Below, piece by piece: positions 20,926-29,236 of a stretch of 32,812 nt of DNA. This DNA comes from Actinomycetales bacterium (GTDB lineage: Bacteria > Actinomycetota > Actinomycetes > Actinomycetales > Cellulomonadaceae): contig JAAZAC010000289.1 in NCBI GenBank assembly GCA_012514545.1, positions 1 to 32,812 of the forward strand. The letters run 5' to 3'. The notes below the pieces were generated by a model, which ran no database searches, was not told where the DNA came from, and saw nothing but the letters and a program-made list of their open reading frames with translations. Each line of letters starts with the position of its first letter. Positions within the stretch are counted from its first letter, which is position 1. A program made the translations under genes and the position numbers.

Positions 20926-21872
20926 CTTCCCCTCGGGTCCGCGAGATCGTGCGGTCCGACCGCCCCGCGTACCGGCCGTTCCGGGTGCGCGTGGCCGCGG
21001 CCCGGCGCATGTGTCCCTCGTTCCTGCGCGTGACCCTCGCGGGGGAGGACCTCGACCTCTTCGGCCGCGACGGCCTCGACCAGCGCGTGAAGATCGTCTT
21101 CCCGCTCGCCGACGGCACCCTCTGCGACATCGACGACCCCGCGACCGTCGAGGCGGGCACCTGGTACGAGCGCTGGCGCGCGCTGCCCGACGCGCGGCGC
21201 AACCCGGTGCGCACGTACACCGTCCGCCGCGTCCGCCCCGAGCGGCGCGAGCTGGACATCGACCTCGTCGTGCACGGCGGCACCGGCCCCGCGGCGCGCT
21301 GGCTCGAGGCGGTCCGACCCGGGGACGAGGTCATCGTCGTCGGGCCCGACGCGCGGAGCATCCACAGCCACGTCGGCATCGACTTCCACCCCGGGCCCGC
21401 CCGCCGGCTCCTGCTCGCCGGCGACGAGACCGCGGCCCCCGCGATCTCCGCGATCCTCGAGGCCCTTCCCGCCGACCGCGCCGCGCAGGCGTTCATCGAG
21501 GTGCCGGACCCGGAGGACCGCTTCGCGCTCGACCTGCCGCCGACGGCGGAGGTCGCCTGGCTGCCGCGCCGCGCGGCCGCCGTCGGCTCGCGCCTCGTGC
21601 CCGCCGTCACGGCCTGGGCGGCGGCGGAGGCCGCGCTGCTCCGTGCCGCCGCCGCGCCGGCCCCCGAGCCGTTCGTCGACGTCGACGTCGACACCGACCT
21701 GCTCTGGGAGGCCCCCGCCGAGCCGCCGGACGAGGCGTTCTACGCGTGGCTCGCCGGCGAGGCCGGCGTCATCAAGGACCTGCGCCGCCTGCTCGTGCGC
21801 GGCCACGGGGTCGACCGCTCGCGCGTGGCCTTCATGGGCTACTGGCGGCAGGGTCGCGCCGAGCTGTCATGA
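20919..21872 (+). CDS. siderophore-interacting protein (FAD-dependent ferric-siderophore reductase)
   Basis: The protein has 317 residues and is a cytoplasmic SIP/ViuB-family flavoprotein that releases iron from imported ferric siderophores by reduction. The FAD-binding barrel holds the RTYTVRRVRPE motif (about residue 100) and the HGGTGPAARWLEAVRPGDEV segment. The C-terminal NAD(P)-binding part has LLAGDETAAPAISAILEALP, and the SIP-type end is GYWRQGRAEL. The ATG lies within an iron box, 6 bases after a -10-like hexamer, so the mRNA is probably leaderless and iron-repressed. The stop overlaps the first permease gene by 4 bp (ATGA). Placing the reductase first in the import operon ties its expression to uptake. 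Confidence 0.95.
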   Translation: MLTSPRVREIVRSDRPAYRPFRVRVAAARRMCPSFLRVTLAGEDLDLFGRDGLDQRVKIVFPLADGTLCDIDDPATVEAGTWYERWRALPDARRNPVRTYTVRRVRPERRELDIDLVVHGGTGPAARWLEAVRPGDEVIVVGPDARSIHSHVGIDFHPGPARRLLLAGDETAAPAISAILEALPADRAAQAFIEVPDPEDRFALDLPPTAEVAWLPRRAAAVGSRLVPAVTAWAAAEAALLRAAAAPAPEPFVDVDVDTDLLWEAPAEPPDEAFYAWLAGEAGVIKDLRRLLVRGHGVDRSRVAFMGYWRQGRAELS

Positions 21873-22954
21873 CGGCCGTCGTCGGCCCGGCGCTCGGCCG
21901 GGACCGGCGCGCACCGGACGGCCGGCCGCCCCTCGGGGCGGCGGCGGGGCGCCGGGCCGCGCGCCGCCGGTGGGCGTGGCTCGCGGCCGCGCTCGTCCTG
22001 CTCGTGCTCGCCGTCGTCGCGAGCCTCGCGCTCGGGGCGCGCGCGATCGCGCCCGGCGACGTCCTCGCCGCGCTCGTCGCCCCGCAGGACGGCCTGGCGG
22101 ACCACACCGCCGTGCGCTCGCTGCGCGTGCCGCGCACGCTCGTGGGGCTGCTCGCGGGCGCGGCCTTCGCCGTCGCCGGCGGGGTGCTGCAGAGCCTCAC
22201 GCGCAACCCGCTCGCCGACCCCGGCCTGCTCGGGGTCAACGCGGGCGCCTCGCTCGCGGTCGTGCTCGCGGTGACGCTGCTCGGCGTGACGGCGCCGGCC
22301 GGCTACGTCTGGTTCGCGCTCGCGGGGGCCGCGGCGGCCGCGGCGCTCGTGTACGCCGTGGGCTCGTCCGGGCGCCTCGGCGGGGCGCCGACGACGCTCG
22401 CGCTCGCCGGCGCCGCGCTCACCGCGGGCCTCACCTCCCTCACCACGATGCTCGTGGTGCGCGACGTCGAGGCGTTCGACGCCTACCGCTTCTGGGTCGT
22501 CGGCTCGCTGACGGCCCGCGGGGTCGACGCGGTCGTCGCCCTGGCGCCGTTCCTCGCGGCGGGCGCGCTCGCCGCGGTCGCCGCCGCCCGCGTGCTCGAC
22601 GTGCTCGCCCTCGGCGACGACACGGCCCGGGCGCTCGGGCAGCACGTCGGGGCGGGCCGGGCGGTCGCGATCGGCGCCGCGGTCCTGCTCGCCGGCGCGG
22701 CGACGGCCCTCGCCGGGCCCGTCGTGTTCGTCGGCCTCGTCGTGCCGCACCTCGTGCGGCGCGCGGCCGCGGGCAGCCACGCGTGGCTCTTCGCGCTCGC
22801 CGCCCCCGTGGGCGCGGCGCTGCTGCTGGCCGCCGACGTCGTCGGGCGGCTCGTCGCGCGGCCCGGCGAGGTCGAGGCCGGGCTCGTCGTCGCCTTCCTC
22901 GGCGGGCCGGTGATGATCGCGCTGGTCCACCGCGCGCGGGTGGTGCGCCCGTGA
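21869..22954 (+). CDS. FecCD-family iron-siderophore ABC permease (first)
   Basis: The protein has 361 residues, with about nine to ten hydrophobic helices. FecCD hallmarks are present: SLALGARAIAPGDVLAALV, the PRTLVGLLAGAAFAVAGGVLQSLTRNPLADPGLLGVNAGAS signature, and a late GPVVFVGLVVPHLVRR cytoplasmic coupling segment. The N-terminal 35 residues are Arg/Gly-rich and lie on the inner side. It pairs with the following permease to form a heterodimeric channel. It is joined by 4-bp overlaps to the reductase upstream (ATGA) and the second permease downstream (GTGA). The siderophore type cannot be told from sequence. Confidence 0.96.
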   Translation: MTAVVGPALGRDRRAPDGRPPLGAAAGRRAARRRWAWLAAALVLLVLAVVASLALGARAIAPGDVLAALVAPQDGLADHTAVRSLRVPRTLVGLLAGAAFAVAGGVLQSLTRNPLADPGLLGVNAGASLAVVLAVTLLGVTAPAGYVWFALAGAAAAAALVYAVGSSGRLGGAPTTLALAGAALTAGLTSLTTMLVVRDVEAFDAYRFWVVGSLTARGVDAVVALAPFLAAGALAAVAAARVLDVLALGDDTARALGQHVGAGRAVAIGAAVLLAGAATALAGPVVFVGLVVPHLVRRAAAGSHAWLFALAAPVGAALLLAADVVGRLVARPGEVEAGLVVAFLGGPVMIALVHRARVVRP

Positions 22955-24018
22955 GCGCGGCGGTCGTCGCCACGCCGGCCGTGCCGCGGGCGGCCGGGGT
23001 CGCCGCGCCCGCGGAGGTCCGCGCGGGCCGCCGCCGGCGGCGCCGCCGCGAGGCCACCGTGACGGCGGGGGCCCTGGCGCTCGTCGTCGTCGGGGTCGTC
23101 GCGGGGCTGAGCCTCGGGGACTACGCGCTCGCACCGGGGGAGGCGTGGGCGGCGCTGACGGGCGCGGGCGACGCCCTCGACCGCACCGTCCTGTGGGAGC
23201 TGCGGCTGCCGCGCGCGGCGCTCGCCGTCGTCGTCGGCGCGGCCCTCGCGCTCGCGGGCGGCGTGTTCCAGACCGTCTTCGCCAACCCCCTGGCCAGCCC
23301 GGACCTGCTCGGGGTGAGCGGCGGCGCGACGGTCGCGGCCGTCTGGGCGCTGCTCGTGGCCGGCGCGACCGGCGCCGGGGTGACCCTCGCCGCGTTCGCG
23401 GGGGCCGCCGTCGTCGCCGGCGGCCTGCTCGCGCTGACGCGCGGGCGGGACCTGTCGGGCCACCGCTTCGTGCTCACCGGCGTCGCGGTCGCGTTCATGG
23501 CCTCGGGCGCGGTGGGCTACCTGCTCAGCCGCGCGCAGGTGCGCGCCGCCCAGTCCGCGCTCGTGTGGACGGCGGGCAGCCTCGGCGCGGCGCGCTGGGG
23601 CGAGGTGGCGCTCGTCGCGGGCGCGCTCGTCCTCGCCCTGCCGGGCCTCGTGGCGGGCGGCCGCGTGCTGCGCGCCCTGCAGCTCGGGCCGCTCGCCGCG
23701 ACCGGGCTCGGCGTGCGCGTCGAGCGGGCGCGCGCCGCCGTGCTCGCGGTGGCCGTCGTCCTCGTGGCGGGCGCGACGAGCGTCGTCGGGCCGGTCGCGT
23801 TCGTCGCCCTCACGGCGCCCCCGCTCGCGCGCCGCACGGTCGGCACCGGCTCGCCCGCACTCCCCGCGGTGGCCGCCGTCGGCGCGGTGATCGTGCTGGC
23901 CGCCGACCTCGTGGCGCAGCACGCCGTGCCCGGCGTCGCCGTGCCCACCGGCGTCGTCACGGGCGCCGTCGGGGCCCCGTACCTGCTCTGGCTGCTGGCG
24001 AGGGGAGCCCGCTCGTGA
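22951..24018 (+). CDS. FecCD-family iron-siderophore ABC permease (second)
   Basis: The protein has 355 residues. Like the first permease it shows LSLGDYALAPGEAWAALTG, LRLPRAALAVVVGAALALAGGVFQTVFANPLASPDLLGVSGGA and GPVAFVALTAPPLARR, but the two differ enough to be ancient paralogues rather than a recent duplication. A basic Arg-rich stretch (RAGRRRRRRREA) precedes the first helix. The start GTG overlaps the first permease stop, and the stop overlaps the ATPase GTG, each by 4 bp. The helix count of about nine to ten fits the family. Confidence 0.96.
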   Translation: MSAAVVATPAVPRAAGVAAPAEVRAGRRRRRRREATVTAGALALVVVGVVAGLSLGDYALAPGEAWAALTGAGDALDRTVLWELRLPRAALAVVVGAALALAGGVFQTVFANPLASPDLLGVSGGATVAAVWALLVAGATGAGVTLAAFAGAAVVAGGLLALTRGRDLSGHRFVLTGVAVAFMASGAVGYLLSRAQVRAAQSALVWTAGSLGAARWGEVALVAGALVLALPGLVAGGRVLRALQLGPLAATGLGVRVERARAAVLAVAVVLVAGATSVVGPVAFVALTAPPLARRTVGTGSPALPAVAAVGAVIVLAADLVAQHAVPGVAVPTGVVTGAVGAPYLLWLLARGARS

Positions 24019-24893
24019 CCGCCGGACCCGCCCACCGCGCCCCGAGCCTCGTGGCCGCGGACCTGCGCGCCGGGTACCCGGGCCGCGTCGTCGTCGACGG
24101 GCTCGGGCTCGCGCTGCCGCAGCGGGCGGTGACCGTCGTCGTCGGGGCGAACGCGTGCGGCAAGTCGACGCTGCTCAAGACGCTCGCGCGGGCCCTGCGC
24201 CCGCTCGGGGGAGCGGTGCTGCTCGACGGCGTGGACATCGCGACGGTGCCCTCGCGGCGCCTCGCCCAATCGCTCGGGATGCTGCCGCAGGACCCGGTCG
24301 CGCCCGAGGGGCTGTGCGTCGCCGACCTCGTGGGCCGCGGCCGGCACCCGCACCACGGCTGGTTCGAGCGCTGGTCGGCGGCCGACGACGCCGCGGTGGC
24401 GGAGGCCCTCGCCGCGACGGGCACGGCGGACCTCGCCGACCGGCACGTCGACGAGCTCTCCGGCGGCCAGCGCCAGCGCGTGTGGATCGCCATGGCCCTC
24501 GCGCAGGACCCGGACGTGCTGCTCCTCGACGAGCCGACGACGTTCCTCGACCTCACCCACCAGCTCGAGGTCCTCGACCTGCTCCGTGAGCTCAACCGCG
24601 CGCGCGGGACGACCGTCGTCATGGTGCTGCACGACCTCAACCTCGCCGCGCGCTACGCGGACCACCTCGTCGTCATGGCCGACGGCGGGGTGCTCGCCGA
24701 GGGCCCGCCCGCCGACGTCGTGACCCCCGAGGTCCTGCACGCCGCCTTCCGGCTCGACGCGCTCGTGGTGGAGGACCCCGTGACCGGCGCGCCGATGGTC
24801 GTGCCGCGCAGCGCCGCGCCCATCCGGATCGCGGACGGCGGCCATCAGGGGGTCGAGGCGCCAGTAAGGTTAGCCTCACCTAAGAACCGGTGA
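24015..24893 (+). CDS. iron-siderophore ABC transporter ATP-binding protein
   Basis: The protein has 292 residues. It contains Walker A GANACGKST (44-52), Q-loop MLPQDP, signature ELSGGQRQR, Walker B VLLLDEPTTFLD and the switch histidine in VLHDLNLAARYADH, so it is a complete, probably active ATPase. The family is FecE/FepC-like. The GTG overlaps the second permease stop by 4 bp. The last codons (RLASPKNR) run through an iron box at 24865-24883, so the 3' end of this gene doubles as the control region of the binding-protein gene. Confidence 0.97.
   Translation: MTAGPAHRAPSLVAADLRAGYPGRVVVDGLGLALPQRAVTVVVGANACGKSTLLKTLARALRPLGGAVLLDGVDIATVPSRRLAQSLGMLPQDPVAPEGLCVADLVGRGRHPHHGWFERWSAADDAAVAEALAATGTADLADRHVDELSGGQRQRVWIAMALAQDPDVLLLDEPTTFLDLTHQLEVLDLLRELNRARGTTVVMVLHDLNLAARYADHLVVMADGGVLAEGPPADVVTPEVLHAAFRLDALVVEDPVTGAPMVVPRSAAPIRIADGGHQGVEAPVRLASPKNR
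24865..24883 (+). promoter_or_regulatory. DtxR/IdeR iron box before the siderophore-binding lipoprotein gene
   Basis: TAAGGTTAGCCTCACCTAA matches 18 of 19 positions of the DtxR/IdeR consensus. It lies inside the last codons of the ATPase gene, 45 bases before the lipoprotein ATG. It suggests a second, internal iron-controlled promoter giving extra binding protein. Confidence 0.88.
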
Positions 24894-24928
24894 CCCGCGG
24901 CCGCACGGCCGCTCGGAGAGAGGCCCCC

Positions 24929-25954
24929 ATGCGACACGCCCGTCCCGTCCTCGCCGCGACCCTCCTCGCGCTGGCCCTCGCGGGCTGCGCGCCGTCGGCC
25001 GGGCCGGCCGACGAGCCCGCGGCGACGCCCGAGGCGACCGAGGGCGCGGCGGGCGCCTTCCCCGTGACGATCGAGCACGCCTTCGGCGAGACCGTGATCG
25101 AGGCGGAGCCGCAGCGCGTGGTCACCTGGGGCTGGGGGAGCACGGACGCCGCGATCGCGCTCGGCGTCGTGCCCGTCGCCATCCCCTTCCAGGCGTACGG
25201 GGGCGACGAGAACGGCGTCCTGCCCTGGATCGCCGAGGCCCTCGAGGAGATGGGCGCCGAGACCCCGACGGTGCTGCCGGACTCCGCGGAGGCCCCGGTC
25301 GAGGCGATCGCCGCCGCCGAGCCGGACCTCATCCTCGCGCAGTACTCCGGCCTGACGGCCGAGGAGTACGAGCTGCTCAGCGCGATCGCGCCCACGGTCG
25401 CCTACCCGGAGCAGGCGTGGGCGACGCCGTGGCGCGACGTCGTCGAGATCACCGGCACGGCCCTGGGGCGCGAGGCCGAGGCGGCGGACCTCCTCGCGGA
25501 GATCGACGCGACGATCGCGGAGGCCGCCGCTGCGCACCCGGAGTTCGCGGGCGTCACCGTCGCGCAGGTGTGGGACACGGGCGACACGTTCTACGTCTAC
25601 GCCCCGGCGGACGCGCGCGTGGAGTTCGTCGAGGACCTCGGCTTCGCCACCGCCCCGGCGGTCACCGAGCTCGAGACCGGCGAGTCGACCTTCTACTTCA
25701 CCCTCAGCCACGAGCGCCTCGACGAGCTGACCTCCGACGTCCTCGTCGCGTACGCCGACACCGAGGAGGCGCTGCAGGCGTTCCTCACCTCGGCCCCGGC
25801 GGGCACGATGGATCAGGTGCGCGAGGGCAGGGTCGCGGGCCTCGTGGGGCAGGAGCTCATCGCCTCGGTCTCGCCGCCCACGGCGCTCTCGCTGACGTGG
25901 GGCCTGGACGCGTTCGTGGCGGCCCTCGCGGAGGCCGTCGCGGCGCTCGGATAG
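24929..25954 (+). CDS. iron-siderophore ABC transporter substrate-binding lipoprotein
   Basis: The protein has 341 residues. The signal peptide is RHARPVLAATLLALALAGC with lipid-modified Cys20, so it is membrane-anchored on the outer face. The mature part is a type III periplasmic-binding fold. It has PVTIEHAFGETVIEAEPQRVVTWG (typical FecB opening), EAIAAAEPDLILAQYSG, and a central long helix with AAHPEFAGVTVAQVWDTGD. I take ATG 24929 as the start because GGAGAGAGG (24914-24922) precedes it and the signal peptide begins there; an in-frame GTG at 24890 would add 13 unlikely residues before it. It has its own iron box upstream, although it lies only 35 bases after the ATPase gene. Confidence 0.95.
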   Translation: MRHARPVLAATLLALALAGCAPSAGPADEPAATPEATEGAAGAFPVTIEHAFGETVIEAEPQRVVTWGWGSTDAAIALGVVPVAIPFQAYGGDENGVLPWIAEALEEMGAETPTVLPDSAEAPVEAIAAAEPDLILAQYSGLTAEEYELLSAIAPTVAYPEQAWATPWRDVVEITGTALGREAEAADLLAEIDATIAEAAAAHPEFAGVTVAQVWDTGDTFYVYAPADARVEFVEDLGFATAPAVTELETGESTFYFTLSHERLDELTSDVLVAYADTEEALQAFLTSAPAGTMDQVREGRVAGLVGQELIASVSPPTALSLTWGLDAFVAALAEAVAALG

Positions 25955-25970
25955 CCTCGGCCGACGAGGC
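25954..25970 (+). terminator. possible terminator after the iron locus
   Basis: GCCTCG and CGAGGC form a 6-bp stem with a GCCGA loop directly after the lipoprotein stop. G+C-rich DNA follows and no U-run is seen. Confidence 0.35.
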
Positions 25971-26004
25971 CAGGTCGGCCCGGCAGGGCCCGGCGCGCCG
26001 CGCA

Positions 26005-26032
26005 TTGATGACTATGCAGTCTCCTGTATAGT
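26005..26032 (+). promoter_or_regulatory. argC promoter (-35 and -10)
   Basis: TTGATG (26005-26010) and TATAGT (26027-26032) are separated by 16 bases, the most consensus-like promoter in the window. Transcription would start about 8 bases before or at the argC ATG, giving a leaderless or nearly leaderless mRNA. The A+T-rich patch stands out from its surroundings. Confidence 0.75.
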
Positions 26033-26035
26033 CAT
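26008..26035 (+). promoter_or_regulatory. palindromic operator (probable ArgR site) over the argC promoter
   Basis: ATGACTATGCAG (26008-26019) and CTGTATAGTCAT (26024-26035) are inverted repeats matching at 11 of 12 positions around TCTC. The palindrome covers the whole -10 and the end of the -35. ArgR binds palindromic A+T-rich ARG boxes, and argR is in this operon; the assignment is inference from position and form. Confidence 0.65.
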
Positions 26036-26040
26036 GCACC

Positions 26041-27084
26041 ATGACGGTGCGGGTGGCGGTGGCCGGCGCGAGCGGCTACGCGGGCGGGGAGGTGCTCCGG
26101 CTGCTGTCGGGGCACCCCGAGGTCGAGGTCGGCGCCCTCACGGCGCAGGCCAGCGCCGGCGACCCGCTGGGCCGCCACCACCCGCACCTGCGCTCGCTCG
26201 CCGACCGCGTGCTCGGCCCGACGACGCCGGACGCGCTCGCCGGCCACGACGTCGTCGTCCTCGCGCTGCCGCACGGCGCGTCGGGGGAGATCGCCGCCGC
26301 GCTGCCCGACGACGTGCTCGTCCTCGACTGCGGCGCCGACCACCGGCTGGCCGACGCCGCCGCCTGGGAGCAGTTCTACGGCTCGGCCCACGCGGGCACC
26401 TGGCCCTACGGCATGCCCGAGCTCATCACCGGCGGCGGCCGCCAGCGCGACGCCCTCGTGGGCGCGCGCCGGGTCGCCGTGCCCGGCTGCAACGTCACGG
26501 CCGTGACCCTGGGCCTGCAGCCCGGCGTCGCGGCGGGCCTCGTGGACCCGACCGACGTCGTCGCCGTGCTCGCCGTGGGGTACTCGGGCGCCGGCAAGGG
26601 CCTCAAGCCGCACCTGCTCGCGAGCGAGGCGCTCGGCTCGGCCGCGCCGTACGCCGTCGGCGGGACGCACCGGCACATCCCGGAGATCGAGCAGAACCTG
26701 CGCGCCGCGGGCGCCGCCGAGGTCCGGGTCTCCTTCACGCCCGTCCTCGTGCCGATGTCGCGCGGCATCCTCGCCACGACGACGGCGCCGCTCGCCCCGG
26801 GCGCGGACCCCGCCGCCGTGCGCGCCGCGTGGGTCGAGGCGTACGCGGACGAGCCGTTCGTCGAGGTGCTGCCCGAGGGCCGATGGCCGACGACGGCCGC
26901 CACCGTGGGCGCGAACACCGCCCTCGTGCAGGTGGCCGTGGACGGGCGTGCCGGGCGCGTGGTGACCGTGTGCGCGCTGGACAACCTCGTCAAGGGCACC
27001 GCGGGCGCCGCCGTGCAGTCCATGAACCTCGCCCTCGGCCTGCCGGAGACCGCCGGCCTCACGACGACGGGGGTGGCACCGTGA
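26041..27084 (+). CDS. argC: N-acetyl-gamma-glutamyl-phosphate reductase
   Basis: This NADPH-dependent enzyme makes N-acetylglutamate semialdehyde, the third step of arginine synthesis. It has 347 residues. The nucleotide-binding GASGYAGGEVLRLL lies at 9-22, and the catalytic cysteine is Cys150 in VPGCNVTAV. A GYSGAGKGLKPH segment and the HRHIPEIEQ motif with its conserved histidine are present. It is the first gene of a seven-gene arg operon. The ATG has no Shine-Dalgarno sequence but lies 8 bases after a strong -10, consistent with a very short or absent leader. The stop overlaps the argJ GTG by 4 bp. Confidence 0.98.
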   Translation: MTVRVAVAGASGYAGGEVLRLLSGHPEVEVGALTAQASAGDPLGRHHPHLRSLADRVLGPTTPDALAGHDVVVLALPHGASGEIAAALPDDVLVLDCGADHRLADAAAWEQFYGSAHAGTWPYGMPELITGGGRQRDALVGARRVAVPGCNVTAVTLGLQPGVAAGLVDPTDVVAVLAVGYSGAGKGLKPHLLASEALGSAAPYAVGGTHRHIPEIEQNLRAAGAAEVRVSFTPVLVPMSRGILATTTAPLAPGADPAAVRAAWVEAYADEPFVEVLPEGRWPTTAATVGANTALVQVAVDGRAGRVVTVCALDNLVKGTAGAAVQSMNLALGLPETAGLTTTGVAP

Positions 27085-28244
27085 CCGTCACCGCCCCGCA
27101 GGGCTTCCGCGCGGCGGGCGTCGTCGCCGGGCTCAAGCCGTCCGGCGCGCCGGACGTCGCGCTCGTCGTCAACGACGGCCCGTCGCACGTCGGCGCCGCG
27201 GTGTTCACGACGAACCGGGTCGTCGGCTGGCCCGTCGTGTGGTCGCGCCAGGTCGTGGGCGACGGGGTCGTGCACGCCGTCGTGCTCAACTCGGGCTCGG
27301 CGAACGTCTGCACCGGCCCCGACGGGTTCGCGGACGTGCACGTCACCGCCGAGCGCGTCGGCGAGGTGCTCGGGGTCTCGCCGGCCGACGTCGTCGTCTG
27401 CTCCACGGGGATCATCGGCGAGCGCGTCCCGCGCGAGCGCCTGCTCGACGGGGTGGGCGCCGCGGCCGCGGCCCTGTCCGCCGACGGGGGAGCCGACGCC
27501 GCGCGGGCGATCATGACCACCGACACCGTGCCCAAGACGGTGCACGTGGTCCGCGACGGCTGGTCCGTCGGCGGCATGGCCAAGGGGGCCGGCATGCTCG
27601 CCCCCGCCCTGGCGACCATGCTCTGCGTCCTCACCACGGACGCCGTCGTCGAGCCGGAGGACGCCGACGCCGCCCTGCGCGCCGCCACGCGCGCGACGTT
27701 CGACCGGGTCGACTCCGACGGCTGCATGTCGACGTCGGACACCGTCGTCCTGCTCGCCTCGGGCGCGTCCGGCGTCGCGGTCGACCGGGCCGCGCTCACC
27801 GACGCCCTCACCGAGGCGTGCGGGGCGCTCGCTCGGGCGCTCGTCGCCGACGCCGAGGGCGCCACGCACGACATCGCGGTCACCGTGGTGGGGGCCGAGA
27901 CCGAGGACGCGGCCGTGGCCGTCGCCCGGGCCGTCACGCGCTCCAACCTCGTCAAGGCCGCGGTGTTCGGGAACGACCCCAACTGGGGCCGGATCCTCGC
28001 CCAGGTCGGCACGGTGCCCGAGGAGGTCGCCGCGTTCGACCCCGAGCGGCTCGACGTGACGATCAACGGCGTCCAGGTGTGCCGCGCCGGCGGCGCGCAC
28101 GAGCCGCGCGACCGGGTCGACCTGGCGTCGTCCCGCGAGGTGCGCATCGAGATCGACCTGCACGCCGGCCACGCTGCGGCGACCGTCTGGACCAACGACC
28201 TCACCCACGGCTACGTCCACGAGAACAGCGCGTACACGACATGA
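27081..28244 (+). CDS. argJ: glutamate N-acetyltransferase / amino-acid acetyltransferase
   Basis: ArgJ moves the acetyl group from N-acetylornithine to glutamate, closing the acetyl cycle. It has 387 residues. It is an Ntn-type self-cleaving protein; the cleavage site is Ala178-Thr179 in KGAGMLAPALATMLCVLTTDA, where Thr179 becomes the nucleophile. The TTGIIGE-like oxyanion segment appears as CSTGIIGERVP (107-117), and the end is THGYVHENSAYTT as in active family members. Whether it also uses acetyl-CoA, as bifunctional forms do, cannot be decided by sight. It overlaps argC (GTGA) and argB (ATGA) by 4 bp each. Confidence 0.98.
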   Translation: MTVTAPQGFRAAGVVAGLKPSGAPDVALVVNDGPSHVGAAVFTTNRVVGWPVVWSRQVVGDGVVHAVVLNSGSANVCTGPDGFADVHVTAERVGEVLGVSPADVVVCSTGIIGERVPRERLLDGVGAAAAALSADGGADAARAIMTTDTVPKTVHVVRDGWSVGGMAKGAGMLAPALATMLCVLTTDAVVEPEDADAALRAATRATFDRVDSDGCMSTSDTVVLLASGASGVAVDRAALTDALTEACGALARALVADAEGATHDIAVTVVGAETEDAAVAVARAVTRSNLVKAAVFGNDPNWGRILAQVGTVPEEVAAFDPERLDVTINGVQVCRAGGAHEPRDRVDLASSREVRIEIDLHAGHAAATVWTNDLTHGYVHENSAYTT

Positions 28245-29236
28245 CCGAGCCCACGCCCCCCACCCCCGCCGACGCGCTCGCCGACGTCGACCCCGCCGAC
28301 CTCGCGCCCGAGCAGAAGGCCCGCGTGCTCATCGAGGCGCTGCCGTGGCTCGAGCGCTTCCGCGGCGCCCTCTTCGTCGTCAAGTACGGCGGCAACGCCA
28401 TGGTCGACGACGAGCTCAAGCGCGCGTTCGCGCAGGACATGGTCTTCCTGCGGCTCGTCGGGCTGCACCCCGTCGTCGTGCACGGCGGCGGCCCGCAGAT
28501 CTCGGCGATGCTCACCCGGCTCGGCATCGAGAGCGAGTTCCGCGGCGGCCTGCGCGTGACCACCCCGGAGAGCATGGACGTCGTCCGGATGGTGCTCACG
28601 GGGCAGGTCTCGCGCGAGCTCGTCGGGCTCATCAACGCGCACGGGCCGTTCGCCGTCGGGATGTCGGGGGAGGACGGCGGCCTGCTGCGCGCGCGGCGTC
28701 GCACCGCCGTCGTCGACGGGCGGCCGGTGGACGTGGGCCACGTGGGCGACGTCGTCGAGGTGGACCCGCGCGCCGTGCGCGACCTGCTCGACGCCGGCCG
28801 GATCCCCGTGGTCTCCACCGTCGCCCCGGACATCGACGACGCCACGCAGGTGCTCAACGTCAACGCGGACACGGCGGCCGCGGCCCTGGCCGTGGCCCTC
28901 GGCGCGCGCAAGCTCATCATCCTCACCGATGTCGAGGGCCTGTACACGCGCTGGCCGGACCGCTCGTCGCTCGCGCGGCGCATCCACGTGTCCGAGCTGG
29001 CGCGGCTGCTGCCCACGCTCGAGTCGGGGATGGTGCCGAAGATGGAGGCCTGCCTGCGCGCGGTGCGCGGCGGGGTGCCGCAGGCGCACGTCGTCGACGG
29101 CCGGCAGGCGCACTCGGTGCTCACCGAGGTGTTCACGTCGCGCGGCGTCGGGACCATGGTGCTGCCCGACGACCTGCGCACGGGCTCGCTGCCGGTCGTG
29201 CCGCCCGCCGGCCCGGGGACGGGGGCGGCCTCGTGA
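28241..29236 (+). CDS. argB: acetylglutamate kinase
   Basis: This enzyme phosphorylates N-acetylglutamate; it is the second pathway step and often the arginine-inhibited one. It has 331 residues. FVVKYGGNAMVDD (ATP phosphate loop), VVHGGGPQISAML (substrate glycine loop), LNVNADTAAAALA and the LTDVEGLYTRWPD element are all present. The N-terminal 35 residues, with a mobile helix (QKARVLIEALPWLERFRGALF), resemble the arginine-sensitive hexameric form, so feedback inhibition is likely. The start overlaps argJ, and the stop overlaps argD by 4 bp. Confidence 0.98.
   Translation: MTEPTPPTPADALADVDPADLAPEQKARVLIEALPWLERFRGALFVVKYGGNAMVDDELKRAFAQDMVFLRLVGLHPVVVHGGGPQISAMLTRLGIESEFRGGLRVTTPESMDVVRMVLTGQVSRELVGLINAHGPFAVGMSGEDGGLLRARRRTAVVDGRPVDVGHVGDVVEVDPRAVRDLLDAGRIPVVSTVAPDIDDATQVLNVNADTAAAALAVALGARKLIILTDVEGLYTRWPDRSSLARRIHVSELARLLPTLESGMVPKMEACLRAVRGGVPQAHVVDGRQAHSVLTEVFTSRGVGTMVLPDDLRTGSLPVVPPAGPGTGAAS

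Noticed and set aside
24890..24928. GTG 24890 as start of the siderophore-binding lipoprotein.
   Set aside because: It would place 13 Arg-rich residues before a standard lipoprotein signal peptide, and ATG 24929 has a good ribosome-binding site.
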